64,000 nucleotides of DNA from Limnohabitans sp. 2KL-27 (GCF_001269345.1 NZ_CXOP01000002.1:1302853-1366852); one strand, 5' to 3'. Positions 14,684 to 31,591 are shown, numbered from the stretch's first letter. Made by a program: numbers and translations. Notes: generated by a model not told the origin, from the letters alone.

Positions 14684-16247
14684 GGGGGACCACCGATTCC
14701 AAAGCTTTGGCCGACATGAGCACACCCGGAACGCCCGCGCCCGGGTGTGTGCTGGCGCCCACCACAAACAGACCCGGCACATCCTCGCTGCGGTTGTGGG
14801 GGCGGAACCAGGCGCTTTGCAGCAGCAAGGGCTCTAGGCCAAAGCCCGCGCCTTTGTAGGACCACAAGTTGTCCTGAAAATCCTGCGGTGTGCTGACCTT
14901 GCTGGTCACGATGCAGTCGCGCAAGCCGGGCAGCACGCTGGCCTCCAGGCTCTCGGCAATCGCGGCGCGGTAGGTTTCGGCAAAGGCGGGCCAGTCGGTC
15001 CCGCTGTCCAGGTGCGGCACGGGCGAGAGCACATAAAAGGTGTCGCAGCCCTCAGGCGCCAGCGAGGGGTCGGTGGCGGTGGGGCGGTGCAGGTACAGGC
15101 TGAAGTCGTTGGCCAGTTTGTGCTTGTTGAAAATGTCTTGCAGCAAGCCTTTGTAGCGCGGGCCCAGCACCATCATGTGGTGCGGCACGTCTTTGTATTG
15201 TTTGGAGGTGCCAAAGTACCAGACAAACAAGCCCATGGAGTATTTGCCGTTGGCGATTTTGCGGTCGGTCCAAACGCGGCGGTGCTCGGAGGCCACCAGG
15301 TTTTTGTAGGTCCAGGCGGTGTCGCCGTTGCTGACCACGATGTCGGCGGGTATAAATTCGCCGTTTTGTAATTCGATGCCACAGGCACGGCCGTTTTCAA
15401 TGCGAATTTGTGTGACGGGTGCGTTGCAACGCAGTGGCACGCCGCGTTCTTCCAGTAGGCTGACCAGGCCTTTCACAATCGCCCCGGTGCCGCCCATGGC
15501 CGAGTGAACACCCCAAGTGCGTTCCAGCGAGTTGATGAGGGCGTAAGCGCAGGTCACGGCAAAGGGGTTGCCGCCGATCAGCAGCGGGTGAAAGCTCATC
15601 ACGATGCGCAGCTTGTCGTTTCGCATGTGTTTGGCCACCAGGCTGTACAGGCTGCGCCAAGCGCCCATGCGCAAAAAGTCGGGGATGGCGGCCATCAGGT
15701 CGCTGACCTTGTCAAAAGCCATGTCGCCCATGCCCTCAAAACCCAGCGTTTTGCAGCGCTCGGCTTCTTCCAAAAAGCGTTCGTAGCCGGGCAGGTCGTC
15801 GGGTTCAAAGCGGGCGACTTCGGCGCGCATGTGCTCTGGGTCGCCGTTGTAGTCGAACCAGGTGCCGTCTGCAAAACGCACGCGGTAAAACGGGTCCATG
15901 GCGACCAGCTTCACGTCGCCCGCAAAGCTTTTGCCGCACAGCGCCCACAGCTCCTCGAGCAAGAACGGTGCGGTGATGATGGTGGGGCCAGCATCAAACG
16001 TGAAGCCATCCTGGTGGTGCACATAGGCGCGGCCACCTGGGGCGTCGAGTTTTTCAAAGACTTTGACCTCGTAGCCCTTGACGCTCAGGCGAATCGCGGC
16101 GGCCAGCCCGCCAAAGCCGCTGCCAATGACCACCGCCACCGGGCGCTGTGTTGTGCGGCTCCCCTCACCGGCATGGGGGCGCGGTGGGATGCTGGGTGTG
16201 TCAAAGCCATCGGCGCGCAAGGCGGGGGTGAGGGTCAAGGTGTTCAT
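14670..16247 (-). CDS. crtI: Phytoene desaturase CrtI
   Basis: 525-residue FAD-dependent desaturase that converts phytoene to neurosporene or lycopene. Residues 35-60 hold the Rossmann motif VVIGSGFGGLAAA and EKLDAPGGRAYV. The C-terminus has the carotenoid-desaturase signature GLFVVGASTHPGAGVPGVL. The ATG chosen (MNTLTLTP) lies 8 nt downstream of the puhE stop. It belongs to the leftward superoperon that begins at bchF. Confidence 0.95.
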   Translation of the reverse strand: MNTLTLTPALRADGFDTPSIPPRPHAGEGSRTTQRPVAVVIGSGFGGLAAAIRLSVKGYEVKVFEKLDAPGGRAYVHHQDGFTFDAGPTIITAPFLLEELWALCGKSFAGDVKLVAMDPFYRVRFADGTWFDYNGDPEHMRAEVARFEPDDLPGYERFLEEAERCKTLGFEGMGDMAFDKVSDLMAAIPDFLRMGAWRSLYSLVAKHMRNDKLRIVMSFHPLLIGGNPFAVTCAYALINSLERTWGVHSAMGGTGAIVKGLVSLLEERGVPLRCNAPVTQIRIENGRACGIELQNGEFIPADIVVSNGDTAWTYKNLVASEHRRVWTDRKIANGKYSMGLFVWYFGTSKQYKDVPHHMMVLGPRYKGLLQDIFNKHKLANDFSLYLHRPTATDPSLAPEGCDTFYVLSPVPHLDSGTDWPAFAETYRAAIAESLEASVLPGLRDCIVTSKVSTPQDFQDNLWSYKGAGFGLEPLLLQSAWFRPHNRSEDVPGLFVVGASTHPGAGVPGVLMSAKALESVVPHVNV

Positions 16248-16255
16248 GGGGGCCT

Positions 16256-17041
16256 TCAAGGGGGTGAGGTCAAAGCCGGTTTGTTGGTCTGGCCCATGGC
16301 CCAACCCCACAGCCGCTCCAGTGGCCAAGGAAAAATCATGATGATGTGTTCAACGATCGCCAGCCCCAACAGCGTGGCCAGCATGACCCAGCCGGTGGTG
16401 ATGGCCACAGCGCCTTGTTGCGCCAGCCACACCAGCCAAAACCAGGTGCCCATGGCCACACCCATCGAGAGCACAAACCACAGCGACATGCCGGTGGTGG
16501 TGCGGAAATAACTGCCCAGGTAATGGAGGTGCGCGGGCAGGTATTGCGCGCCGTTTTGCGGCACACCAAAAAACAAATTCAGTTTGGCCGACAGGCGCAT
16601 GCACCACAGCAGCGCAAAGGTGCAAATGGCCACATGGCTGGCCTGGCCCTCTTGCATCCACCACAGCACGGCGAAGTTCGCCAGCAAGGCCAGCTCGTGG
16701 TACAGCATGACCTGCACCGATTGCACAAAACGTGGCCAGCCCGTGACGCCCGATTCCAGCGGTGTTTTTCTCGGGCCGGTGATCCAGCCTGTGAGAAAGG
16801 CCAGCTCGTGCCAGCCCCACATCACGATCACGCTGCCAAAGGCCAAGTAAGCGTTGAACACGCTGACCTCTTGCATGCTGTGGGCCACGCCCCAAAAACT
16901 CAAAGCCAACAGCACCGTCCAGCCCGCCAAGCTGAAACGGAAGCTGCGCGCGGGCAGCCGGTCGAGCCACAGGATCACGCCCGTGCCGAGCCACCAGCAC
17001 AGGGCCGTGAACACGCAGGCCCAAATGACTTCATTCACCAT
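16256..17041 (-). CDS. puhE: Photosynthetic complex assembly protein PuhE
   Basis: 261-residue polytopic membrane protein with about seven hydrophobic spans and few charged residues, matching PuhE (orf292-type) proteins encoded near acsF and puhA in other purple bacteria. Its mutants in Rhodobacter alter BChl production and core-complex levels. The start overlaps the acsF stop by 7 nt. Function beyond assembly or pigment flow is not defined by sequence. Confidence 0.85.
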   Translation of the reverse strand: MVNEVIWACVFTALCWWLGTGVILWLDRLPARSFRFSLAGWTVLLALSFWGVAHSMQEVSVFNAYLAFGSVIVMWGWHELAFLTGWITGPRKTPLESGVTGWPRFVQSVQVMLYHELALLANFAVLWWMQEGQASHVAICTFALLWCMRLSAKLNLFFGVPQNGAQYLPAHLHYLGSYFRTTTGMSLWFVLSMGVAMGTWFWLVWLAQQGAVAITTGWVMLATLLGLAIVEHIIMIFPWPLERLWGWAMGQTNKPALTSPP

Positions 17042-18117
17042 GCGGGTTCCATGCGGACTTGGGGCGACAGGTCTTGCTCAATCACTGGCATGAAGTACAG
17101 GCGGGCAAAGGTGGCCGCCGCTTTGACGGCGCACACGCCTTGCTGCAGCTTGCCCACGACGCCGCCTCGCGCCTTGGCTTTTTCCATGGCTTGCGAAATC
17201 GCAAACAGGCGCTCCAGGCCTCGGCGGAAGTTGGGGTGGTCGGTGTCGAGCGCCAGCGGGAACACTTGCTTGGTGATCTCGGTGGTGATGCGGAACACTT
17301 GGTAGTCGTATTCGCTCGAATCGAGGCCCATGGCTTCGTGCAGCATGGGGCGGGTGTGGTCACGCACGTACATGGTGGCGTAGACGGCGAGCAAAAAGAA
17401 GCGGATCCACAGCTTGTTGCCACCGCTGAGCAGCTTGGGGTTGGCGCGCATGATCAGGGCAAAGGATTCGCCGTGGCGGAACTCGTCGTTGCACCACAGC
17501 TCGAACCAGCGAAAAATGGGGTGAAAGCGTTTTTCGGGGTGTTTTTCGAGCTGGCGGAAGATGGTGATGTAGCGCGCGTAGCCGATTTTTTCGGACAGGT
17601 AGGTCGCGTAGTAAATGTATTTGGGCTTGAAGAAGGTGTATTTCTTGGTGCGCTTCAAGTTGCCCAGGTCGATGCCCAAATTGAAGTCGCGCAAGGACAG
17701 GTTGATGAAGCCCGCGTGGCGCGATTCGTCGCGTGCCAAATAGGTCATCAGCTGCTTGATGTCGGGGTTGGTGACGTTCTTTCGGATTTCGTTGTAGAGC
17801 ACACAACCCGAAAATTCTGAGGTCAATGAGCTCACCAGAAAGTCCATGAATTCTTGGCGCATCTCGGGCGACAGGCTGGCCATGCCCGAGGCCACTTCGC
17901 CGGCAAAGGCTTCGTCACGCTGGAAGTGGTCGTGGTTGTTGTCGCCTTCGTACTCGGCCATCATCTTGTCCCATTCGGCGCGCACCGGATCGATGTTGAT
18001 GCGGTCCATGGCCGCAAAGTCGGTGGTGTAAAAGCGCGGGCTGATCATGTCGTCGTGCACGGCTTTTTTGTTGGCGTCTTCAGCGGTTTCGATGGTGTGG
18101 ACAGCAGTGGCGGTCAT
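17035..18117 (-). CDS. acsF: Aerobic Mg-protoporphyrin IX monomethyl ester cyclase AcsF
   Basis: 360-residue di-iron enzyme that forms the isocyclic E ring with O2. Two iron-binding E-x-x-H motifs are clear, DESRHAG and DEFRHGE, with surrounding Glu residues of the ferritin-like bundle. The ATG at 18117 follows GGAG by 7 nt. No radical-SAM BchE is in the window, so chlorophyll synthesis coded here is the oxygen-dependent route. It lies between puhC and puhE in the superoperon. Confidence 0.96.
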   Translation of the reverse strand: MTATAVHTIETAEDANKKAVHDDMISPRFYTTDFAAMDRINIDPVRAEWDKMMAEYEGDNNHDHFQRDEAFAGEVASGMASLSPEMRQEFMDFLVSSLTSEFSGCVLYNEIRKNVTNPDIKQLMTYLARDESRHAGFINLSLRDFNLGIDLGNLKRTKKYTFFKPKYIYYATYLSEKIGYARYITIFRQLEKHPEKRFHPIFRWFELWCNDEFRHGESFALIMRANPKLLSGGNKLWIRFFLLAVYATMYVRDHTRPMLHEAMGLDSSEYDYQVFRITTEITKQVFPLALDTDHPNFRRGLERLFAISQAMEKAKARGGVVGKLQQGVCAVKAAATFARLYFMPVIEQDLSPQVRMEPAW

Positions 18118-18146
18118 GGTGTTCTCCGGTGCGGGACGTTTCAATT

Positions 18147-18629
18147 TCAGGGGGCTTTGTGGCCAGCCAAGCGCAAGCTGGCAAACACGGCCGCGTTGCT
18201 GGGGCCAAACGACTCCAGGTCAATGCGCTGGCCAGTGCTGGGGTCTTGCAGGGTCAAGCGGCCGTCGGCGCGGCCTATCAATAAAAAGGGGGCTTCTTTG
18301 CCCAGACTTTCGCGCTGGCGTTCACGGGCGAGGGCCCGCAAAGTGCTGCGCAAAAAACCTTGCTCGCCAGAAAACACAGCCACTTTTTGGCCGGTGCGGT
18401 GGTCCAGCACGGCGATGTCGCCGCTGGGCAGGTCTGTGAATTGCAGGTCGCGCTGCCACTGCACGGCTGCGTCGGGCGTGCGCGGGTCCAGGCCCGACCA
18501 GCGGGCCAGACCCACGGCCACCAGCATGGCCAGCAGCATCACGCCGATCCAGGCCATGGGCCGGTTCAGGCCCTGGGTCTGCGTGTCAGGGCGGCTGGGC
18601 TGCCAGTCGTGCTTGGGCAGGGTGTTCAT
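18147..18629 (-). CDS. puhC: Photosynthetic complex assembly protein PuhC
   Basis: 160 residues: short cytoplasmic N-terminus, one span at about 25-42, and a periplasmic domain with the family segment [16 protein letters not shown] and [17 protein letters not shown]. PuhC helps assemble the RC-LH1 core. It overlaps puhB by 4 nt and precedes acsF by 29 nt, the usual puhABC order. Confidence 0.88.
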   Translation of the reverse strand: MNTLPKHDWQPSRPDTQTQGLNRPMAWIGVMLLAMLVAVGLARWSGLDPRTPDAAVQWQRDLQFTDLPSGDIAVLDHRTGQKVAVFSGEQGFLRSTLRALARERQRESLGKEAPFLLIGRADGRLTLQDPSTGQRIDLESFGPSNAAVFASLRLAGHKAP

Positions 18630-19303
18630 GCCAGCATGCCTTGGGTGGGGGTGTTCTGCTGGCTGACAGGGGCGTCACCCAAGTGCAGGCTTTGGCCGGC
18701 TCGCTCGGCACGCCAGAGGTTCAGCAGCAACTCGCCCACTTCTTGGCTGTCTGGTACGCAGCGCAAAGTCGGTTGTGGTTGGGTGATGTGCCAGGCGCGT
18801 TGGTGTGGCCACAGGTGGACCCAGCCGATGCGGTCCTCGGCGTGCAAAGCCAGCGCGATGTCGCCGGTGCCAGCGCCTTGGGTCTTCAAAGAGGCGCCTG
18901 CGATGCGTTTGAAGGGCAGGTTGAAGGTCAGGGTGAGCACGATGCCGATGCGCATCACCACACGCTTGTTGGTCAGGGTGTAGAGCGTGCTGCGCGCCGA
19001 CATCCAGGCCGAGCCCAAGAGCAGGGCCAAGGCCAGGGCGTACAAGCTGGCGGCCACGACCAGGGGTTTCCAGTCGACCTCTGTCAGGGGCTTCCAGCCA
19101 GTGCCGCTGTCAGGGGCCGTCAGGTTGAGGGCTTGCACGGCCAGCATCAGCGCAAAGTACAGCGCGACCTTGCGCACATGAAACGCGTGGATGGCCAGAC
19201 GTTTCCAGTCGGGCGCGCCCTGCCAGACCACACGCTCGCCCTTGGGCAGGGCGCTGGGCAGGCCAGGGGCGGCTTCCCACTCGTGTTCGTGGGTGGCTTT
19301 CAT
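18626..19303 (-). CDS. puhB: Photosynthetic complex assembly protein PuhB
   Basis: 225-residue membrane protein with two or three hydrophobic spans (about 45-65 and 80-100) and a bacterial PH-like segment beginning GERVVWQGAPDWKRLA and TLYTLTNKRVVMRIG. PuhB acts as a reaction-centre assembly factor in Rhodobacter. It overlaps both puhA and puhC by 4 nt (ATGA), indicating coupled translation. Confidence 0.9.
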   Translation of the reverse strand: MKATHEHEWEAAPGLPSALPKGERVVWQGAPDWKRLAIHAFHVRKVALYFALMLAVQALNLTAPDSGTGWKPLTEVDWKPLVVAASLYALALALLLGSAWMSARSTLYTLTNKRVVMRIGIVLTLTFNLPFKRIAGASLKTQGAGTGDIALALHAEDRIGWVHLWPHQRAWHITQPQPTLRCVPDSQEVGELLLNLWRAERAGQSLHLGDAPVSQQNTPTQGMLA

Positions 19304-20064
19304 ATGATGGGTTCCTGACGCTCAGGCGTGGCGTACAAGGTGCCTGCACCGTAGTAGGCCGTGATTTTTTCTTCTTCGAGCAGGGTGATCTGTTCGTTCG
19401 ATTGGGTTTGTGGCACGTTGGCAAACTGGTGCGCCAGGATGGCTTGTACATGTGTGCCGTCTTTCTTGATGCGTGCAAAAGTCATGGGCAGCAGCACGCG
19501 TTTTTCGGAGCCTGCCAGTTGCACTTCGGCGAAGCGGAACATCATCTCCATGCGGTCCACCCAGAGTTCGACCACGGTGCCCGCGATTTGTTGGTCAGCG
19601 CCCCAGACGGGCAGGCCGCGTGGATCGACGTCTTGCTTGGCCACCGAGTGGTCGGTGGCCACGCGCAGCGGCACGATTTTGGGGTGACCGTGCGGGTCAG
19701 CGTCAGGAATGTCGGCACGCATGGCCCAGGCACCCGGGCCCACGCCTGCGAGCAAGGGGTCGCCCACGGGTTCCAGGGGTGCGCCGTTCCAGCCGTGTGT
19801 GGGCTGGCCGCTGTAAGTGCCGTCAGGACGGGCCAGATCGGGCGACAAATAGGTGTGGCCGTCTTGGGTCTTGAAAGCCTTGGGCTCAGGCACAGGGGGC
19901 CAGCCGTCGATCTTCGGGCCGTTCTCGCGTCCCGAGTCCATGGGATAGCCCTCGCGGTGGTTTTCACGCAAGAGGTAGTAAATCAATCCGGCAAAAAATG
20001 CCCAGAACATGTACAAAACGATTTGGGCCACATCGATGTACTGTGTGATAGCGCCTGTTTCCAT
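19300..20064 (-). CDS. puhA: Photosynthetic reaction centre H subunit
   Basis: 254-residue reaction-centre cap subunit. One N-terminal span (about 10-30, AQIVLYMFWAFFAGLIYYL) is followed by ENHREGYP, and the cytoplasmic PRC-barrel domain carries VDPRGLPVWGAD and ALLP-like segments. It lacks pigments and shapes proton uptake to QB. It starts 28 nt after lhaA, a conserved lhaA-puhA link. Confidence 0.97.
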   Translation of the reverse strand: METGAITQYIDVAQIVLYMFWAFFAGLIYYLLRENHREGYPMDSGRENGPKIDGWPPVPEPKAFKTQDGHTYLSPDLARPDGTYSGQPTHGWNGAPLEPVGDPLLAGVGPGAWAMRADIPDADPHGHPKIVPLRVATDHSVAKQDVDPRGLPVWGADQQIAGTVVELWVDRMEMMFRFAEVQLAGSEKRVLLPMTFARIKKDGTHVQAILAHQFANVPQTQSNEQITLLEEEKITAYYGAGTLYATPERQEPII

Positions 20065-20092
20065 GGCTGTGCTCCTTCAAAAAATCTGTGCG

Positions 20093-21553
20093 TCAGCCTG
20101 GCAGTTGTGCCAGACCAAAGGGGGTTGAGGGGGTGCTGGGGCGCTGGGCTTTGGCCCTGGCTTCCAAGCGGCTGGCGCGCAACATGGGGCCCAAGGCCAC
20201 CAGTACGACAAACAACAAATACATTTCCAGGTGGTAGACGAAGCTGTAGGCGGTGATGGGGGTGACCAGCACCTCGCCCAAAGCGCCCGACATGGCCAGC
20301 ACCGACACGCCGTCGCGCAAAGCACCGCCCAGTGCCATGGCCGCGCCTGCGCTGGTCGCTTGCACAGCGCCCCAAGTGCCGATGACCAGACCGCCGAGCT
20401 TGCCCAGCGGGCTGCCGTCTTGGGCCATGCCCATGGCCGTGACCAGCATGCCCACAGAAAACAAGCCGCCACTGAAACCGATCAGGCCCACGCCGATGCG
20501 GAACATCCAGGCCGCTTCGAGGGGTCCCGAAAAAATCACCATCGCAAAAGCGGGCAAGCCCAGCAGCACGCCCAGGCTGGCCAGGCGGCAGGCGTGCATG
20601 CCACCCGACAGCCAGCGGGTTGACAAGAGGAAAGCCAGCAAAGCACCTCCGGCACTCAAGGCTGTGAGGGCGCTGGTTGCGCCCACGTCGAGCTTCAAAA
20701 TCTCGGCCGCATAAGGCTCGAGCACGATGTCTTGCATGTTGAAGGCAAAGGTGCCCAAGGCCAGCGTCCACAAAAAACGGCGCATTTGCGGCTGGGCCAT
20801 CAGGCCCCGCCAGCTGCTGGCAAAGCCACCGGCTTCGCGGCGACCGCGCTTGACGCCACGCGCCTCTTGTTTCCACAGGGAGGCCAAGTTCAGTACCGCC
20901 ACCATGACGGCGCAGCCTTGCACCAGCTGGATGAGTGTTTGCGGGCTGAAGTCACTGAGGATCAGGCCGAACACTGCGCTGCTGGCGATCATGCCCACCA
21001 GCAGCATGCTGTAGAGCAAGGCCACCACGCGGGGTCGTTTCTCGTCGCTGGCCAAGTCGTGCGCCAGCGCCATGCCCGCGGTTTGCGTGACCTGGATGCC
21101 CGCGCCCACCAGCACAAAGGCCAGACATGCGCCGAGCTGCCCCACCCACAGGTTGGCGGCTTCGCGCTCTGACAAGAGCAACAGGGCAAAAGGCATGATG
21201 GACAAGCCACCAAACAAGAGCAAAGTGCCTGTCCACATATAGGGAATGCGGCGCAGACCCAGCGCAGAGGGGTGTGTGTCGCTGCGGTAGCCGATCAGGG
21301 TGCGCAAAGGTGCAAACACCATGGGAATGGCCACGGCCAGCGCCACCCACCAAGCGGGCACCTGCAGCTCCACGATCATGACCCGGTTGAGCGTACCCAC
21401 CAAGAGTGTCGTCACCATGCCGATCACCACCTGAAACAGCGACAGGCGCAGCAAGCGCGCCATTGGCAGCTCGGGCGAAGCCGCATCGGCAAACGGCATG
21501 AAGCGCGTGCCGTAGGCCGTGAACCAGCGGGGCATGGGAACGCGCAGTTTCAT
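20093..21553 (-). CDS. lhaA: PUCC-family protein LhaA (LH1 assembly)
   Basis: 486-residue MFS-like membrane protein, close paralogue of PucC: it shares PFADAAS, MARLLRLSLFQ, GTLNRVMIVEL and LRTLIGYRSD in the N-terminal half. Placement between bchM and puhA is typical of LhaA, which promotes LH1 assembly. The ATG at 21553 overlaps the bchM stop as ATGA; a longer open frame runs into bchM and is rejected. Confidence 0.9.
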   Translation of the reverse strand: MKLRVPMPRWFTAYGTRFMPFADAASPELPMARLLRLSLFQVVIGMVTTLLVGTLNRVMIVELQVPAWWVALAVAIPMVFAPLRTLIGYRSDTHPSALGLRRIPYMWTGTLLLFGGLSIMPFALLLLSEREAANLWVGQLGACLAFVLVGAGIQVTQTAGMALAHDLASDEKRPRVVALLYSMLLVGMIASSAVFGLILSDFSPQTLIQLVQGCAVMVAVLNLASLWKQEARGVKRGRREAGGFASSWRGLMAQPQMRRFLWTLALGTFAFNMQDIVLEPYAAEILKLDVGATSALTALSAGGALLAFLLSTRWLSGGMHACRLASLGVLLGLPAFAMVIFSGPLEAAWMFRIGVGLIGFSGGLFSVGMLVTAMGMAQDGSPLGKLGGLVIGTWGAVQATSAGAAMALGGALRDGVSVLAMSGALGEVLVTPITAYSFVYHLEMYLLFVVLVALGPMLRASRLEARAKAQRPSTPSTPFGLAQLPG

Positions 21554-22257
21554 GAACGGGTCCACTCCCAGGCTTGCGAGGTGTAAAAGCCGCTGGCCAC
21601 GCGCTGCATGCGCGCGCCTTGCCAGCCCTGCAGATCGATGTGGTTTTGCATGCGTTGCAGCAAGTCGGCATGCGCCACGGGTGACAAAGAGGGTGAGCGG
21701 TCGCTGCGCGGAAACAAGCGGCCCGCGCTGTGCATCAAGGCCAAGAGTGGCGTGCGCGGCGCAAACGTGAAGGCCATGGAGCCGCGTGTGCGCTGGGCCA
21801 GGCCTGCCAATGCTTCGGCGATTTGGTCGCTGTCGTAGTGAATCAGCGAGTCCATGCATACCACATGGTCGAAGTGGCCCAGATCGGGGCTGAGCATGTC
21901 GCCTGACATGAATTCCACCGAGCCGGGCAAGGTGGGGTGCTCGGCCGCCATGCGTTCGGCGGCGAGCTTGACCAAGGTGGGCGACAGGTCAATGGCCACC
22001 ACTTGCGCACCACGCAGCGCCGCTTGCAGGGCCAGCGCGCCGGTGCCGCAACCGGCGTCCAGCACGCGCTTGCCGCGCAGGTCTTGCGGCAACCACGACA
22101 GCAGGGTTTCGCGCATGGTGTCGCGCCCGGCGCGCACGGTGGCGCGGATGCGGCCCACCGGCTCGTTCGAGGTCAGGCGTGCCCAGGCATCGGCCGCGGT
22201 GCGGTCAAAGTAGTGCTCGATCTGGCTGCGGCGTTGTTCGTAAGCGGTGGTGTTCAT
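21550..22257 (-). CDS. bchM: Mg-protoporphyrin IX O-methyltransferase BchM
   Basis: 235-residue SAM-dependent methyltransferase that esterifies the C13 propionate of Mg-protoporphyrin, preparing the substrate of AcsF. SAM motif I is VLDAGCGTGALALQ, and VAIDLSPTLVKLA supplies the acidic ribose-binding residue. It follows bchL by 21 nt. Length matches the family. Confidence 0.95.
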   Translation of the reverse strand: MNTTAYEQRRSQIEHYFDRTAADAWARLTSNEPVGRIRATVRAGRDTMRETLLSWLPQDLRGKRVLDAGCGTGALALQAALRGAQVVAIDLSPTLVKLAAERMAAEHPTLPGSVEFMSGDMLSPDLGHFDHVVCMDSLIHYDSDQIAEALAGLAQRTRGSMAFTFAPRTPLLALMHSAGRLFPRSDRSPSLSPVAHADLLQRMQNHIDLQGWQGARMQRVASGFYTSQAWEWTRS

Positions 22258-22278
22258 CGGGTGCTTTCCGTGGGGGAG

Positions 22279-26991
<4,713 letters not shown>

Positions 26992-27017
<26 letters not shown>

Positions 27018-28635
27018 CGTAGAGCGTCTCCACGGTGATGGTCGCCACGCCCAGGTCTTGGGCAAATCGCTCGGTGTTGCGGCGCGCTTTGCCCCGCACA
27101 AAGAACGGGATCTTGCCCAGCTCTTTTTCGGCTTCGGGGCTCCAGGTGGCCTGGTTCGAAGCGGCTTGTGCGGGGGCGGCGACCTTTTGAACGCTGTCGG
27201 TGGTCAGGGTGTCGGTGTGGGCGGGTGCCGCTGCTGAAACAACAACGGGTGAAGCAACAGGTGTAGCAACGGGTGCGGTCACTGCTGGTGCCACGTTTTC
27301 AGCCGCAGGCCGCGTGCTGCCCAAATGCGAGGGTGCAGCACCTGCGTGGAACTCGAAGTCTTCGCGGAACATGCCGATCAGGTGTTCTTCGAGACCCATC
27401 ATCAGCGGGTGCACCCAGGTGTCGAACAGCACGTTCGCGCCTTCAAAACCCATTTGCGGGGCGTAGCGCGCGGGGAAGTCCTGCACGTGCACCGGGGCCG
27501 AAATCACTGCGCACGGAATGCCTTGGCGCTTGGCAATGTGGCGCTCCATTTGTGTGCCCAAGATCAATTCAGGTTGGAGTGCGTTGATTTGCGTTTCGAC
27601 TTCCAAATAGTCGTCGGTGATCAGGGCTTCGACGCCGTAACGCTTGGCGCAGTCGCGCACTTCGCGGGCAAATTCCCGGCTGTAGCTGCCCAGGCCCACC
27701 ACCTCAAAGCCCATCTCTTGGCTGGCGATGCGGGCGGCGGCGACCACATGCGTGGCATCGCCAAAAATGTAGACCCGCTTGCCGGTCAGGTAGGTCGAGT
27801 CGACCGACTTGGCGTACCAGTGGGCGTGGGCGTTGCCGGGGTCTTGCGCGGGCTGGGGCAGGCCGGTGAGGGTGCAGACTTCGGCGATGAAGTCGCGCGT
27901 GGCATGGCTGCCCAAGGGCACGGTCTTGGTGTAAGGCTGGTCAAACTGGCGCTGCAACCACTGGGCGGCAGCCAGGCCAATTTCAGGGTAAAGCACCACG
28001 TTGAAGTCGGCTTCGGCCAGTTTTTGCACATCGGCCACGCTGGCACTCAGGGGTGCGACCACGGCCACGTCCACACCAAGTTGGTTCAGCAGCTGGGTGA
28101 TCTCTTTGACGTCGTCGCGGTGGCGAAAGCCCAGGGCGCTGGGCCCGAGGATGTTGCAAGTGGGGCGGGCTTTTGCGGGCTTTTCCGCAGCAGGTTTGTG
28201 CACCAGGTGGCGGCACAGTTGGTAAAAGGTCTCGCTCGCACCCCAGTTTTCCTTGCGCTGGTACGAAGGCAACTCCAGCGCCACCACGGGGATGGTCAAC
28301 TGCAAGGCTTGGGCCAAGCCGCCCGGGTCGTCCTGGATCAGCTCGGCGGTGCACGACGAGCCCACCAACATGGCAGCGGGGTTGAAACGTGCCATGGCCT
28401 GGCGCGCAGCGTCTTTGAAGAGTTCTGCCGTGTCACCCCCCAGATCCCGCGCTTGGAAGGTGGTGTAGGTGACGGGCGGGCGGCGTGGCAGGCGCTCGAT
28501 CATGGTGAACAGCAGGTCGGCGTAGGTGTCGCCCTGCGGCGCATGCAACACATAGTGCACGTCCGTCATGGCGGTGGCCACGCGCATGGCGCCCACATGG
28601 GGCGGTCCTTCGTAAGTCCAGAGCGTCAGTTGCAT
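26992..28635 (-). CDS. bchB: Light-independent protochlorophyllide reductase subunit B
   Basis: 547-residue NifK-like subunit that with BchN binds the protochlorophyllide substrate. The N-terminus [18 protein letters not shown] is canonical, with conserved Asp in the [15 protein letters not shown] region. The C-terminal 50 residues form the usual small domain ([20 protein letters not shown]). A low-complexity Ala/Val/Pro linker of about 50 residues precedes it and is unusually repetitive. It starts 17 nt after bchN. Confidence 0.97.
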
Positions 28636-28652
28636 GGGGTGTTCCTGCGCTT

Positions 28653-30454
<1,802 letters not shown>

Positions 30455-30487
30455 GGAGGACCTTGTTGGAGGGAGGGCTTGGCTTTG

Positions 30488-30516
30488 AATGTAAGTCTGG
30501 ACATACAGTGTGTCAA
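30488..30516 (-). promoter_or_regulatory. bchF sigma70 promoter overlapped by PpsR sites
   Basis: On the minus strand TTGACA (30516-30511), a 17-bp spacer and TACATT (30493-30488) form a near-consensus promoter for the bchF superoperon. The -35 lies inside the second PpsR-type palindrome and the -10 overlaps the first, so repressor binding would block polymerase. Confidence 0.75.
30490..30507. promoter_or_regulatory. PpsR/CrtJ-type operator, bchF-aerR region, site 1
   Basis: TGT-N12-ACA with a degenerate interior. It lies 3 bp from the second site, matching the paired arrangement used for cooperative PpsR/CrtJ binding. Confidence 0.65.
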
Positions 30517-30528
30517 CACAAATTGACA
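30511..30528. promoter_or_regulatory. PpsR/CrtJ-type operator, bchF-aerR region, site 2
   Basis: Perfect TGTCA-N8-TGACA palindrome between the divergent bchF and aerR-like genes. It covers the -35 element of the bchF promoter. Confidence 0.85.
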
Positions 30529-30703
30529 TATATTTGTGATGTCAGGGTTTACACTAGATACAATAGCCAGAAATCAAATCACACTTGGAACCGTGTTGTG
30601 TGAGAGCTTTTACGGGGTCTCACACCACGCACTTCTTGCGACGAGCACTCCGCCGCCCCGGAGCCTGCCGCTGGTGTATCCCTCCTGATGATCGGTGCTT
30701 GTC

Positions 30704-31510
30704 ATGGCTCAATTCAATCCAGAAACTGCACACTCCCCGCCCTTGGCTGAGGGTTTTCGTCAGGCCTTGCCCGAAGCTTTGCGCCAAGGCGCGCCGGTCG
30801 GCCCGCGCTTGGTGGGCGGCACCAGCTTCACCGGCAAATCGGCACTCGATTTGGCACAAATCCAGATCCTGGCGCAGGCTTGCCTGCAGGGCTTGGACGC
30901 GGCGCGGCAAGTGGTCTTTGGCTGGCAGCGACAAGGCAAGTCCTTGGAGGACATCTATTTACAAGGCATCACGCCTTGTGCCCGTTTGCTGGGCGATTGG
31001 TGGTGCGCCGACCGGCTCGACTTCGCCATGACCACCATCGCGTCGGCCCATTTGCAGCAGCTGCTGCACGATTTCAGCAGCGAGTTTTTGCAGGAAGCCC
31101 CCCAGCAACGCCAGCCCTGGAGCCTGCTGTTGCTGACCGAGCCGGGTGCTCAGCACAGCATGGGTTTGTTCATGCTCAGCGAATTCTTCAAGCGTGCAGG
31201 TTGGCTGGTGACCGTGGGTGTGCCGCAGGATGTGCACGAATTCAAACGCCTGTTTCAGTCAGACTGGTTCGATGCGGTGGGCATCTCGGTGAGTACAGAC
31301 CGCCACCTGGACACCTTGGCCACCTTGCTGCCAACGCTGCGCGAGGGCTCGGACAACCTGGGTCTGCAGGTGTTTGTGGGTGGGCCCATGGCCATTGTGG
31401 CGCCAGAGCGCCTTCAGGGCCTGGCCGCCGAAGTGCTGACCGAGGACGCTCCTGCTGCGGTGTTGCGTGTGACCCAAGCCATGCCGGTTGCGGCAGTGAA
31501 CCTGAGATGA
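30704..31510 (+). CDS. AerR/PpaA-type cobalamin-binding antirepressor
   Basis: 268 residues: an N-terminal helical part (about 45-130) with ACLQGLDAARQV and LLGDWWCADRLDF, then a B12-binding domain from about 138. The Co-ligand His151 lies in PGAQHSMGLFML, followed by AVGISVS and VFVGGP as in the B12 fold. AerR/PpaA proteins bind a corrinoid in a light-sensitive way and relieve repression by PpsR/CrtJ, whose gene follows 133 nt later. The start at 30704 has no strong ribosome site; a GTG at 30695 is possible. Confidence 0.88.
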   Translation: MAQFNPETAHSPPLAEGFRQALPEALRQGAPVGPRLVGGTSFTGKSALDLAQIQILAQACLQGLDAARQVVFGWQRQGKSLEDIYLQGITPCARLLGDWWCADRLDFAMTTIASAHLQQLLHDFSSEFLQEAPQQRQPWSLLLLTEPGAQHSMGLFMLSEFFKRAGWLVTVGVPQDVHEFKRLFQSDWFDAVGISVSTDRHLDTLATLLPTLREGSDNLGLQVFVGGPMAIVAPERLQGLAAEVLTEDAPAAVLRVTQAMPVAAVNLR

Positions 31511-31591
31511 AATGGGCCCCTTGTGTGCGCCACATCACCTTGAAACTGCAAGGGCTAGCGGTTTTCCTGCCGATACCCGCCTATACTTGGA

